DNA of 64,000 nt. Source: CAWJPY01 sp963844865 (GTDB lineage: Bacteria; Acidobacteriota; Thermoanaerobaculia; Thermoanaerobaculales; Sulfomarinibacteraceae). Shown here piece after piece: positions 8,484-16,434 of the stretch (position 1 is the stretch's first letter; every line of letters starts with the position of its first letter). The translations under genes were made by a program, and so were the position numbers. Below the pieces are notes generated by a model. The model did not search any database. It saw only the letters and a program-made list of their open reading frames with translations, and was not told where the DNA came from. Location: assembly GCA_963844865.1 (NCBI GenBank), contig CAWJPY010000014.1, positions 62,001 to 126,000 on the forward strand, written 5' to 3'.

Positions 8484-9314
8484 TCAGGACCGCCCGGCGG
8501 TCAGCCACCTCGCATAGAGCTCGGGACGCCGGTCCGGGAGGAAGAGCCTCCGGGCCGCCGCGCGGGGGATGCGGCCGACGTCCAGGTCGGCCACCAGCAG
8601 CTCGTCGGACCCGGCGGAGGCTCGCGTCAGCACCTGCCCGTCGGGGTCGCACACGAAGGACCCTCCGGCGAAGGTGAGCCGCTCCTCGGGACCGACCCGG
8701 TTGCAGAGGGCGGTGAAGTACCCATTCTGGAACGCGGCGACCTGGAGCTCGGCCTCGTACAGCCCGCCCGGCCACTCCCCAACCGCGCCCGCCTGAGGAA
8801 CCACCACGAGCTCCGCGCCCCCCACCGCGAGGGCCCGCATGTACTCCGGGAAGTGGCGGTCGTAGCAGATGGCCACTCCCACCCGCCCGGCCCGCGTGTC
8901 GTACACCGGCGCCCCGGTGTCCCCGGGAGTGTAGTAGCCACGTTCGTGGAAGCAGTCGAAGTCCGTGATGTGCACCATCCTGGTCCGGCCCAGCAGGGTC
9001 CCGTCGGCGTCGATCACCGGCGAGCAGTCGTAGCAGCGATCACCCACGCGCTCGAAGAGGTTGAGCACCACCACCACCCCGAGCTCCCGGGCGCGCCCGG
9101 CGAAGAGCTCCGTGGTGGGCCCGGGCACCGGCTCGGCGAGTTCCTCGAACCCCGGTCGCGCCGGCTCCTGGGGGTGGAAGCGGTCGAAGGCCAGCTCCGC
9201 GTAGCACACCAGCTCCGCTCCGCGCTCGGCGGCTCGCTCGAGCGCCTCCAGACCGCGCCGTCGGTTGCTTTCACGATCGTGGGATGCCGCCTGCTGCACC
9301 AGTGCGATCCGCAT
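8484..9314 (-). CDS. Carbon-nitrogen hydrolase (nitrilase) superfamily protein with altered catalytic triad
   Basis: A 276-residue nitrilase-fold protein. The family breaks amide or nitrile C-N bonds with a Glu-Lys-Cys triad. The Glu is present (YAELAF, Glu40) and the Cys in VAICYDRHFPE (Cys150), with the second Glu in HERGYYTPGD (Glu124). The lysine that normally lies in a YRKxH(L/I) motif is replaced: the sequence reads GRTRMVHITDF, with Met113 at that position. Otherwise it is closest in feel to N-carbamoylputrescine amidase or beta-ureidopropionase-type members. Its ATG is preceded by GAGAGGAGAAGAG. It may use another residue, be non-hydrolytic, or belong to a lineage with a changed site. 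Confidence 0.85.
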   Translation of the reverse strand: MRIALVQQAASHDRESNRRRGLEALERAAERGAELVCYAELAFDRFHPQEPARPGFEELAEPVPGPTTELFAGRARELGVVVVLNLFERVGDRCYDCSPVIDADGTLLGRTRMVHITDFDCFHERGYYTPGDTGAPVYDTRAGRVGVAICYDRHFPEYMRALAVGGAELVVVPQAGAVGEWPGGLYEAELQVAAFQNGYFTALCNRVGPEERLTFAGGSFVCDPDGQVLTRASAGSDELLVADLDVGRIPRAAARRLFLPDRRPELYARWLTAGRS

Positions 9315-9391
9315 CTCTTCTCCTCTCCGTGAGCAGCCTACCCGAGGGACGTCTCCGCCGCCACCGTGATAGCGTGGAACCGGAGGTTCGG

Positions 9392-10846
9392 ATGCGTGCT
9401 CCGAGGGTGATCACCGCGATGATGGCTGTGGTAGGCCTGGCGTGGGTGGCGGCGGCCGCACCACCACCGGCCAGCACGGTCTCGAAGTACGTGGTGGAGG
9501 TGGATCTCGTGCCCGCTGCGGGCCGGGTGGTGGCGGCCGCGCGACTCCGGCTCCTCCGCGACGACTACCTCAGACCCGACCTCGTCTTCGGGCTGCACGA
9601 GGGCTTCGCCATCAAGAAGCTCGCCGTCAACAGCAGGGACCTCCCCTTCACCACGCGGTCGGGGGCCGGGTCGCGCCTCCGTCCCTCCTCGAGGGAGGTG
9701 GTGGTCCAGCTGCCCGAGGACCTGCGGCGGCCGGAGCTGGAGCTGGAGGTGGCCTACGAGGGGACCCTCGAGGACCTGCCCCAGTTCGGCACCCCGGAGG
9801 CCGCCGAGACTGGTCGCTTCCTCGACGATGAGGTCTCCTCGCGACGCGTGGAGCTGTCCGGCTACTCCACCTGGTATCCACAGGTCTCGGGTTTCGGCCC
9901 CACGTTCGCCGCCGATCTCGCGGTGACCCTGCCCGCGGGCTGGACCGTGGTCTGCACGGGCGAGCCCCAGGTCCCCGAGGAGCTGGAGGGCCGTCGGCGC
10001 ACCCGTTGGCTGGCCCGCGCCACCAACGACCTGGTGGTCGTGGCGGCCCCCGACCTGAAGGTCATTCCCATCCGCCGCGGCTCGGACGCGGTCGAGATCT
10101 ACCACACCCGCCTGCCCCGCGCCTTCTCGGAGCGCGAGGCCGACAACGTGCGGCGCACCCTCGACCTGTACGCCGGGATCCTGGGCGAGCCCGAGGGAGG
10201 TGCAGCCACGGTCCGCGTCGTCTACTCACCCCGCGAGCACGGCCAGGGCGGGTACAGCCGGGTGCCCATGCTGGTGCTCTCCGAGGGCCGCGTGATCGCC
10301 GCCCTCGCCAAGGACCCGCGGCTGTCCCTGCTCCACGGAACCGCGCACGAGGCTGCCCACTTCTGGTGGCGCTTCGGCGCCGGTCAGGGCGACTGGATCA
10401 ACGAGTCGTTCGCCGAGTACTTCGCGCTGCTGGCCGTGGAGCGCATCGATGCCCCGGCCCAGTACGAGTCCGCCCTGGCCCGGGCCCGGGCCGTGGTCCG
10501 CGAGCTGCCCGCCGAAGCGCCCTCCCTCGCCGAGGTCCCCCCCAGCAACGAGGGCTACGGCGCCACCATCCGCTATCAGAAGGGCGCTCTCATGGTCGCC
10601 TGGATCCGCTCCATCCTCGGCGACGACGCCTTCTTCGCGGCCTGCCGCGCATTCTACGAGGCTCGCCGCGGCCGGCCGACCTCCACCGCCGACTTCGAGA
10701 ATTTCTGGACAACGCGGGTTGGCGCCGAGCACGTTCCCGACCTCGAGCTCTGGCTCACCTCGCCCGGAGGGCTGCCCACCCTCGTCGCCGCGCACCCGCC
10801 GGCGGAGCCTACAGGGGGCACACCTCGACCGGGCATGAGCCGCTGA
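9392..10846 (+). CDS. Secreted M1-like zinc metallopeptidase (gluzincin)
   Basis: A 484-residue exported protein: N-terminal signal (hydrophobic VITAMMAVVGLAWVAAAA), a beta-rich N-domain, then a thermolysin-like domain with HEAAH (319-323) and the third zinc ligand Glu342, spaced 18 residues on as in M1 aminopeptidases. The usual exopeptidase GxMEN motif is absent; the corresponding strand reads GGYSRVPMLVLSEG. Substrate choice may therefore differ from aminopeptidase N. The ATG at 9392 is selected from a CGGAGG 8 nt upstream and the signal peptide; the frame is open further 5'. Its 3' end overlaps the convergent ribbon-helix-helix gene by 38 bp. Confidence 0.85.
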   Translation: MRAPRVITAMMAVVGLAWVAAAAPPPASTVSKYVVEVDLVPAAGRVVAAARLRLLRDDYLRPDLVFGLHEGFAIKKLAVNSRDLPFTTRSGAGSRLRPSSREVVVQLPEDLRRPELELEVAYEGTLEDLPQFGTPEAAETGRFLDDEVSSRRVELSGYSTWYPQVSGFGPTFAADLAVTLPAGWTVVCTGEPQVPEELEGRRRTRWLARATNDLVVVAAPDLKVIPIRRGSDAVEIYHTRLPRAFSEREADNVRRTLDLYAGILGEPEGGAATVRVVYSPREHGQGGYSRVPMLVLSEGRVIAALAKDPRLSLLHGTAHEAAHFWWRFGAGQGDWINESFAEYFALLAVERIDAPAQYESALARARAVVRELPAEAPSLAEVPPSNEGYGATIRYQKGALMVAWIRSILGDDAFFAACRAFYEARRGRPTSTADFENFWTTRVGAEHVPDLELWLTSPGGLPTLVAAHPPAEPTGGTPRPGMSR

Positions 10847-11081
10847 AGGGACACTCCTCGTAGGGGCAGCTGGCTGCGCACAGGGTCGCCTTGACTTCCT
10901 TCCAGTCGGTCTCCGTCGGCCCGAGAGCGGCTGCCCCCGCACTCTCCACCTCCAGAACGTGAAGCAGGTAATGCTCGAGCGCTCGGCGCGCAATCGCGCC
11001 GCGGCTGCTGTGGAAGCGGCGGGCAACGCCGTCCAGCTGGTGGCGCAGAGCCGGAGACAGCCTGACGCTGATCTGTGACAT
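10809..11081 (-). CDS. Ribbon-helix-helix DNA-binding protein with cysteine-rich C-terminal tail
   Basis: A 90-residue protein. Residues 1-45 (MSQISVRLSPALRHQLD... then a helix with RGAIARRALEHYLL) fit the MetJ/Arc/CopG ribbon-helix-helix fold: one beta strand followed by two helices, forming a dimer that reads palindromic DNA. The tail has five cysteines at 68, 72, 77, 83 and 88 within ATLCAASCPYEECPFSG and SCPVEVCPL, a spacing typical of a metal or Fe-S ligand set or a redox switch. The ATG at 11081 has GGGAGG 7 nt upstream. The stop overlaps the metallopeptidase 3' end. An AT-rich palindrome lies 34 bp upstream, probably its own operator. Confidence 0.8.
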   Translation of the reverse strand: MSQISVRLSPALRHQLDGVARRFHSSRGAIARRALEHYLLHVLEVESAGAAALGPTETDWKEVKATLCAASCPYEECPFSGSCPVEVCPL

Positions 11082-11115
11082 GTGGCCTCCCGGACCCATC
11101 CTGCAGAGCTCTAGG

Positions 11116-11152
11116 TTCTAGCTAGAATGATACCCCATCTTATCTGTTGCAA
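11116..11152 (-). promoter_or_regulatory. Candidate promoter and 12-bp palindromic operator of the ribbon-helix-helix gene
   Basis: TTCTAGCTAGAA at 11116-11127 is a perfect 12-bp palindrome set in unusually AT-rich DNA for this genome, with another CTAG at 11111-11114. On the minus strand TTGCAA (11152-11147) and TATCAT (11132-11127) are -35/-10-like, but their 14-nt spacing is short. The -10 touches the palindrome, so a bound dimer would block transcription. Autoregulation by the adjacent protein is inferred. Confidence 0.45.
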
Positions 11153-11213
11153 ATCGGGCGTCCCCAGAAGGTCAGGACCTCGCCGGCGGCAGCGGGGGAT
11201 CGCCGGGTCGTGG

Positions 11214-11675
11214 TCACCAGCGGTGGTAGGCGGGATGGCCCTCCCCCACCGCCACGAAGACCGCCCGGCAGGTGGCAGTCACCTCGCCGTCCACCTCGAG
11301 ACGCCCCTCCACCGTCGCCCGGCGCCCGTCCGCCTCCACCACCCGCGCCACCAGCCGCAGCACGCGATCCGAGGGCGTGGGGCGGAGGAACTTCACCTGG
11401 TAGGAGGCGGTGACGGTGCTCGGGGGCTCCTCGGCGCCGCCGGCGCGCATCAGGTGGTAGGCCGCCGTCCAGTTGCAGTGGCAGTCGAAGAGGGTGCCGA
11501 TGATCCCGCCCGCCACCGCGCCCGCGAAGGACTCGTGGTGCTTCTGCGGCCGGAAGTGACAGATGCCCTCGTCGCCGTCGATGAAGGTCTTGATCTGGAG
11601 GCCGCGGGGGTTGGCGGGACCGCACCCGAAGCAGCGGGTCTCCGGCGCGTACCGATCCTGCAGGCTCTGGTCCAT
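11214..11675 (-). CDS. PaaI-family hotdog thioesterase
   Basis: A 153-residue hotdog-fold protein, likely an acyl-CoA thioesterase. It opens with CFGCGPANPRGLQIK, the N-terminal pattern of PaaI/YbgC-like thioesterases, then FAGAVAGGIIGTLFDCHCNW, where the HGG(x)xxxxxD helix of the family appears as AGAVAGGIIGTLFD, and ends with strands YQVKFLRPTPSD and GEVTATCRAVFVAV. The ATG at 11675 has GGAGGT upstream; the frame is open further 5' but without fold-like sequence. Substrate unknown. It is divergent from the CAP-domain gene. Confidence 0.82.
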   Translation of the reverse strand: MDQSLQDRYAPETRCFGCGPANPRGLQIKTFIDGDEGICHFRPQKHHESFAGAVAGGIIGTLFDCHCNWTAAYHLMRAGGAEEPPSTVTASYQVKFLRPTPSDRVLRLVARVVEADGRRATVEGRLEVDGEVTATCRAVFVAVGEGHPAYHRW

Positions 11676-11803
11676 GGCCACCTCCGCGTCGCCGATCCTA
11701 CAGCGCCCGTCACGCCCTCGCCACCTCGGCTGGAGAAACCGCCCGTCCTCGCAGCAGCCTGGCCGCGGTGTCCGGTCCGGACCGCCCATGGTCTAATGGT
11801 GCC

Positions 11804-13087
11804 ATGTCGGCCTGGCTCCGCTGCCTGCTGGCCATCGTGGTGGCCATGGTCCTCGGGGCTGCCTGCGCCCGGCCTCAGGGCGCCACCGGGAGCATCGACC
11901 CCGGCCGGGAGTCGCCGGCAGCTCCCGCGACGCCTGACGAGCCCCTGTCCATCCGCTTCCCCGGCCCGCCGGCCTCCACGTACCGGACAGACCGTCTCCT
12001 GGACCCCGACTCTCCCGTGGCGCGCGCCGTTCAGCGCACCTTTCCGCGCCTGAAGATCGATCGCTGCCTCGAGCGCGCTGCACGGGCCCACCTCCAGATC
12101 CCCCTGGACCGCGCCGATCGAACCCCCCTCGCATTCACAGAGGCCGCTCTGCACTGGGCCGGATGCCCCGACCCCTCGGCCACGGTCACCACGGTGCTGA
12201 GCAGCGACGTCAGCGTCCACGCTCTCCTGCGCCGCATCGATCCCCTCGTCACCGAGCACACCTACACCCATCTCGGTCTCGCCCGCGCCGACGCCCGGGC
12301 GCCTTATCGAAGCCGCTGGGTCGCCCTCCTCGTGGACCGGCGTGTCCAGATCCGTCCCCTGCCGACGTCGGCCGACCCCGGCACACGCCTTCCCCTCCTC
12401 TTCCGCCTCGACCCCACCTTCGCGCGCGCCACGGTGGCGGTCACTCGTCCGGAGGGCGACGTGCACGAGGTCGACGTCGGGTTCAGCGACGGTTGGGGGG
12501 TGGCGTCGCTGCGCCTCGGCGGCACGGTGGGGACCCAGTGGGTGGAGCTCATGGGCCACAGCTCTTCCGGCCCCCGGGTGCTCGCGCTGTTCCCGGTGGA
12601 GGTCGGACGTCGGGCACCCGACCGCTTCGTCGGCAGCCTGTTGAGCGACGAGTCGTGGCTGAGAAGCCGGGAGCAGGCCGAGGAGTACGCGGCCGAGCTG
12701 GTGCAGCGCGACCGCCACCGCTTCGGCCTGCCGCCCCTCCAACGCGATCCGATCCTCGACCAGGTCGCCCGTGGGCACAGCGAGGACATGGCGGCCGCCG
12801 GCTACTTCGCGCACATCTCCCCCACCACCGGCAGCGTCGCCGACCGCCTGCGCCGGCGCGACTACCCCGCTACCTTCGCGGCCGAGAACATCGCCATGGC
12901 CGGAGGCCTCGCGGAGGCCGAGGATGGGCTGATGCGCAGCCCCGAGCACCGGGCTGCGATCCTCACCCGCCGCGCCACCCACGTCGGGATCGGTGTCGCC
13001 ACAACCGAGAGCGCTGACCTCGGCAAGCGCTACCTCGTCACGCAGGTGTTCGCGGCCACCTCCGACGCACACCGCGGACAGCCGTAG
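11804..13087 (+). CDS. CAP (SCP/YkwD-type) domain lipoprotein
   Basis: A 427-residue lipoprotein: hydrophobic leader ending in LGAAC, so Cys about residue 20 would be lipidated. A long beta-rich N-terminal portion of unknown fold is followed from about residue 300 by a CAP domain: LVQRDRHRFGLPPLQRD, VARGHSEDMAAAGYFAH, AENIAM and SPEHRAAIL, including the histidines and Glu of the conserved cleft. CAP proteins act outside the cell in lipid binding, wall remodelling or adhesion; the activity is rarely known. There is no Shine-Dalgarno. A TCTAAT hexamer ends 6 nt before the ATG, suggesting a leaderless message. Confidence 0.85.
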   Translation: MSAWLRCLLAIVVAMVLGAACARPQGATGSIDPGRESPAAPATPDEPLSIRFPGPPASTYRTDRLLDPDSPVARAVQRTFPRLKIDRCLERAARAHLQIPLDRADRTPLAFTEAALHWAGCPDPSATVTTVLSSDVSVHALLRRIDPLVTEHTYTHLGLARADARAPYRSRWVALLVDRRVQIRPLPTSADPGTRLPLLFRLDPTFARATVAVTRPEGDVHEVDVGFSDGWGVASLRLGGTVGTQWVELMGHSSSGPRVLALFPVEVGRRAPDRFVGSLLSDESWLRSREQAEEYAAELVQRDRHRFGLPPLQRDPILDQVARGHSEDMAAAGYFAHISPTTGSVADRLRRRDYPATFAAENIAMAGGLAEAEDGLMRSPEHRAAILTRRATHVGIGVATTESADLGKRYLVTQVFAATSDAHRGQP

Positions 13088-13241
13088 CTCCGAGGCCGAG
13101 CGCCGTCGGATCGGCGACGCCCGGTCTGCGTCCTCACGAAGCTCCGTCTCCAGAGCGCAGGCCCGGGCCGCATGGGTCCCGATGCGGGACAGGAGAGCCC
13201 GCCTCGGAGGCGTCCCCCTCCCTTCTCGTGCGGAAGGAAAC

Positions 13242-13257
13242 GGGCACGTGTCTTGCA
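13242..13257 (+). promoter_or_regulatory. Candidate sigma-54 (-24/-12) promoter for the PAS-GGDEF gene
   Basis: GGGCACGTGTCTTGCA keeps the invariant GG and GC dinucleotides ten bases apart and matches TGGCACG-N3-TTGCA except for the first T. The predicted start (about 13268) gives a 20-nt leader containing the GGAGGAAA ribosome site before ATG 13289. Sigma-54 promoters need an enhancer-binding activator; none is seen in this window. Confidence 0.5.
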
Positions 13258-13288
13258 GATCTCCAGCGCCAGCGGGTGTGGAGGAAAC

Positions 13289-14419
13289 ATGAGCAGGCTC
13301 GTGAACCAGGAAAGCGGTGAGCACCAGGCGCCCTCTGACGCCCCGCTCTCCGCCCCACGGTGCACGGCGCCGACCGCCACCGAGGCCGAACCGATCTCCT
13401 GCACAGCCGACTCCCTTCGCCAGGACCGGCACGACCACGACCATCCGTCCCGCGACGACCTCGTCGCCGAGGTCCGGCGCCTCCGGCAGACCCTCGAGGA
13501 CGCGCGCCAGGACCAGAGCGTCCTCGCCCGCAGGGAGGTCGCGCTGCGGGAGTCCGAGGCCAAGTACCGGGTCATGGTGGAAAACGCCAACGACGCCATC
13601 GTGGTGGCACAGGACGAGATGGTCCGCTTCGTCAATCCCATGGCGGTCCACCTCTCCGGATACTCCCCGGAGGAGCTGTCCTCGCGACCGTTCACCGACT
13701 TCATCCACCCCCACGACCGTGAGCTCGTGGCCCAACGGCACCAGGTCGGGATGCGCACCGGCAGCGGCCGCGGGCTCGTGTACTCGTTCCGCGTCATCAC
13801 CAGGGAGGGAGCGACGTTGTGGGTGGAGATCAGGGCCGTGTCCATCCTCTGGGAGGGACGACCGGCGACCCTCAACCTGCTCAGCGACATCACGGAGCGC
13901 AGGCGGGCCGAGCGCACCATCACGCACCTGGCCTACCACGATTCCCTCACCGGGCTCCCCAACCGCATGCTCTTCCAGGACCGTCTCTCCCTCGCGTTGG
14001 CCCAGGGCGGTCGCGCGGGAAGCAGGCTGGCCGTGATGCTCGTGGACCTCGACCGCTTCAAGGAGATCAACGACACCCACGGCCACGCTGCCGGTGACGA
14101 GCTCCTCTCTCAGCTCGGCGTGCGCTTGCGCGCCACCCTTCGCCGGGGGGACAGCGTGGCCCGCATGGGTGGCGACGAGTTCATGCTCCTCCTCCCCGAG
14201 CTCGCTCGCCTCGAGGACGTCACCGAGATCGCCGACAGGGTGCTCGCGGCACTCCGCGAGCCGTTCCTGCTGCGGGCCGCCGCCACACACATCTCCGCGA
14301 GCCTGGGAGTGGCCGTCTTCCCGGACGACGCCACCGACGAGGAGAGCCTCCTGCGCCAGGTCGACCACGCGATGTACCGGGCCAAGCGCCAGGGCGGCGA
14401 CCGCATGTGCCGCGCCTAG
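13289..14419 (+). CDS. PAS-GGDEF diguanylate cyclase
   Basis: A 376-residue cytoplasmic signalling enzyme with no membrane segment. A low-complexity, His/Asp-rich N-terminus and short coiled coil (to about 80) lead into a PAS domain (SEAKYRVMVENANDAIVVAQ... to DITERRRAERT, about 90-208), then a GGDEF domain opening with LAYHDSLTGLPNRMLF. The active site MGGDEF (Gly294-Phe298) is intact, as is the inhibitory RxxD I-site (RRGD) five residues before it. It should convert two GTP to cyclic di-GMP under PAS control and product feedback. The ATG has GTGGAGGAAA upstream. No EAL phosphodiesterase is present; the PilZ protein at 1.2 kb is a candidate receiver. Confidence 0.93.
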   Translation: MSRLVNQESGEHQAPSDAPLSAPRCTAPTATEAEPISCTADSLRQDRHDHDHPSRDDLVAEVRRLRQTLEDARQDQSVLARREVALRESEAKYRVMVENANDAIVVAQDEMVRFVNPMAVHLSGYSPEELSSRPFTDFIHPHDRELVAQRHQVGMRTGSGRGLVYSFRVITREGATLWVEIRAVSILWEGRPATLNLLSDITERRRAERTITHLAYHDSLTGLPNRMLFQDRLSLALAQGGRAGSRLAVMLVDLDRFKEINDTHGHAAGDELLSQLGVRLRATLRRGDSVARMGGDEFMLLLPELARLEDVTEIADRVLAALREPFLLRAAATHISASLGVAVFPDDATDEESLLRQVDHAMYRAKRQGGDRMCRA

Positions 14420-14425
14420 CCCGGG

Positions 14426-15166
14426 CTACCAGCCTCCGGAGGCCCCACCCCCGCCGAAGCTGCCACCACCGCCCGAGAACCCACCTCCACCGAAGCCGCC
14501 GCCCCCCCGGCCGCCGCCGAACCCACCGCCCCAGGGCACGATGACCGGCCCCCACATGCCCCCGCCCCGGCGATGCCGGCGGAACGCGGACAGCAACACC
14601 AGGAAGGCGAAGATGAGCATGAACACGGACGAGGCGGCGCCTGCCACCTGCCCGCCACCCGCCGGTGGTCGTTTGGGCACCGCCTCAGGGTTGCCCCCGA
14701 GCACGGCGGCGATGGCCTTCACGCCGGCCTCCACCCCGCCGTCGAAGTCGCCCCGCTTGAAGAAGGGCTGGACGACGTCGTCGAGGATCCGACCCGCCAG
14801 GGCGTCAGGCAGGACCCCCTCCAGCCCGTACCCGACCTCCAGGCGCATCCTGCGCTCACCCACCGCGATCAGGAACAGGACGCCGTTGTCCTTCCCCTTG
14901 CCTCCGAGACCCCACGTCTGGGCGACCGTGTGGCTGTAGTCGGCCAGGGGCTCACCCCCGAGGGAACGAACGATCAGCACCGCCACCTGGTCACCGGTGC
15001 TCCGCTCGATCCCCTCGAGCTCACCGGAGATGCGGGACCGCGCCTGGGCCGACAGCAACCCCGCCTCGTCTACCACCCGTCCACTGAGGAACGGCACCTC
15101 CGCAGCGGCGGCGGCCATCGCCACCGCAGCCAGCAGCGCCAGACCGATTCCCGACCGCCTACTCAT
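14426..15166 (-). CDS. TPM-domain membrane protein with glycine-rich tail (YgcG type)
   Basis: A 246-residue protein with a signal peptide (GIGLALLAAVAMAAAAA), a periplasmic TPM domain (VVDEAGLLSAQARSRISGEL, VAVLIVRSLGG, KDNGVLFLIAVGERRMRLEVGYGLEG), a transmembrane helix (ASSVFMLIFAFLVLLSAF) and a glycine-rich end made of GGGGFGGGG-type repeats. TPM domains are found in photosystem repair proteins and bacterial homologues; some have phosphatase activity. The ATG overlaps the stop of the preceding TPM gene by 8 nt, implying translational coupling in the lemA operon. Confidence 0.87.
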   Translation of the reverse strand: MSRRSGIGLALLAAVAMAAAAAEVPFLSGRVVDEAGLLSAQARSRISGELEGIERSTGDQVAVLIVRSLGGEPLADYSHTVAQTWGLGGKGKDNGVLFLIAVGERRMRLEVGYGLEGVLPDALAGRILDDVVQPFFKRGDFDGGVEAGVKAIAAVLGGNPEAVPKRPPAGGGQVAGAASSVFMLIFAFLVLLSAFRRHRRGGGMWGPVIVPWGGGFGGGRGGGGFGGGGFSGGGGSFGGGGASGGW

Positions 15167-15830
15167 CGGCCATCCGCAACGTGTCCGGCAGCTCGTTGCG
15201 ATCATCGGGGCGAATCGACACCTTGCGCTCGGCGAGGAGCCGGCCGCAGGCGCCGATGGCCGTGATCAGGCCTTCGGCAGGCCGTCCGCGCCGCACCTCC
15301 TCCCGCAGCTCGGCCACGATGCCGTTCCACTCCTCCTGGTCGACCTTGGCGTTGATCCCCGCGTCCGCGAGCACCACCACCCGGCGCTCGAAGAGGGCCA
15401 GGAAGATCAGGATGCCGGTCCGCTCCCGGGTGGCGAAGACCTCCTCGTGCAGGAAAGCCAGCGCCGCCCGGCGCTCCGTGCGATCGTTCAGGACGGACGG
15501 TGGCGTCAGCAGTCGGCGCAGTGCCGGGATCCCTGCAGTGAGCGCGTAACCGGCGCAGGCGCCCAGCACCACGGGCACGGTGGACCAGAGGCCGGCAGGA
15601 GACGCCCAGTAGCCCCCTAGCCAGTGCACGAGCCCGGAGACGGCGGCGCCGATGACGCCTCCCCACGCCGCAGCGGACCACGCCGCGCCACGGTAGGAAT
15701 CGCAGCGTCCCACGACGTACGGGACGACCTCGCCGGCGGTGATCCCCTCCGCACTGCGGATCGCGGCCGCGATGGCCTCGCGGTCCTCGACCGTGAACAT
15801 GCGCTCCAGTTCGGTCCGCGCGGTCGCCAT
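15159..15830 (-). CDS. TPM-domain protein with two central membrane helices
   Basis: A 223-residue protein: an N-terminal TPM-like half (EDREAIAAAIRSAEGITAGEVVPYVV), two hydrophobic segments (AAAWGGVIGAAVSGLVHWL and WSTVPVVLGACAGYALTA), and a C-terminal half containing HEEVFATRERTGILIFLALFERRVVVLADAGI, which is highly typical of the cytoplasmic/periplasmic TPM proteins found beside lemA. It sits 13 bp after lemA and overlaps the next gene. The trio lemA-TPM-TPM recurs in many bacteria; its cellular job is unclear, possibly membrane stress. Confidence 0.87.
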   Translation of the reverse strand: MATARTELERMFTVEDREAIAAAIRSAEGITAGEVVPYVVGRCDSYRGAAWSAAAWGGVIGAAVSGLVHWLGGYWASPAGLWSTVPVVLGACAGYALTAGIPALRRLLTPPSVLNDRTERRAALAFLHEEVFATRERTGILIFLALFERRVVVLADAGINAKVDQEEWNGIVAELREEVRRGRPAEGLITAIGACGRLLAERKVSIRPDDRNELPDTLRMADE

Positions 15831-15843
15831 CGGCCCCGCCGAG

Positions 15844-16434
15844 CTAGAAGCTCACCTTCGGGGGCTTCTCCGAGCCCGTCTCCGCCTGGAAGTACGGCTT
15901 GGGGTGGAACCCGAAGAGGTTGGCGATGAAGACCGTCGGGAACGTGCGGCGCGCGGTGTTGAAGGCCCGGGCGGCCTCGTTGTACCGGCGTCGCTCGACC
16001 GCGATCCGGTTCTCGGTCCCTTCGAGCTGCACCTGCAGGTCGCGGAAGTTCTGGGTGGCTTTCAGATCCGGATAGCGCTCCACCACGACCAGGAGCCGCG
16101 ACAACGCGCCGGAAAGCTGATCCTGTGCAGACTCGAAGCGTTGCAGGGCGCTGGAGTCCGGCAATCCCTGGACCTGGGTCTGACCGACCTTGGCGCGCGC
16201 CTCGACCACCTGCGTCAGGGTCTCTTGCTCGAAATCCCGGGCCCCCTTCACGGTCTCCACCAGGTTGGGGATCAGATCCGCCCGCCGCTGGTACACGTTC
16301 TCCACCTGGGCCCAGGCCGCCCCCACGCCCTCCTCCAGGGACACCAGCCGGTTGTACGCCGCGCCGAACACCGCGGCCGCCAGCAGCACCACCACCACCG
16401 CGACGATGCCGCAGCCGATGAACCACTTGCTCAC
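15844..16434 (-). CDS. lemA: LemA family membrane protein
   Basis: A 196-residue protein starting at GTG (GAGGAGG 8 nt upstream). One N-terminal transmembrane helix (FIGCGIVAVVVVLLAAAVFGAAY) is followed by an extended helical bundle bearing the family signature YNRLVSLEEGVGAAWAQVENVYQRRADLIPNLVETVKG, then ENRIAVERRRYNEAARAFNTARRTFPT and the C-terminal FGFHPKPYFQAE. It heads the operon with two TPM genes. Function is not established in any bacterium. The 270 bp upstream contain TATAGT at about 16489-16494 on the minus strand as a possible -10, and no gene. Confidence 0.93.
   Translation of the reverse strand: MSKWFIGCGIVAVVVVLLAAAVFGAAYNRLVSLEEGVGAAWAQVENVYQRRADLIPNLVETVKGARDFEQETLTQVVEARAKVGQTQVQGLPDSSALQRFESAQDQLSGALSRLLVVVERYPDLKATQNFRDLQVQLEGTENRIAVERRRYNEAARAFNTARRTFPTVFIANLFGFHPKPYFQAETGSEKPPKVSF

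Noticed and set aside
8201..8677. Plus-strand open frame beginning MSCGVAAAFHPTYDVSL
   Set aside because: Second half is antisense to the nitrilase-fold gene; the first part has no ribosome site or recognisable domain.
11450..14368. Very long open frame (972 codons) on the minus strand across the CAP and PAS-GGDEF genes
   Set aside because: The plus strand carries recognisable CAP, PAS and GGDEF motifs with good starts; the antisense translation is low in hydrophobic structure and full of Arg/Gly/Glu, typical of antisense frames in GC-rich DNA.
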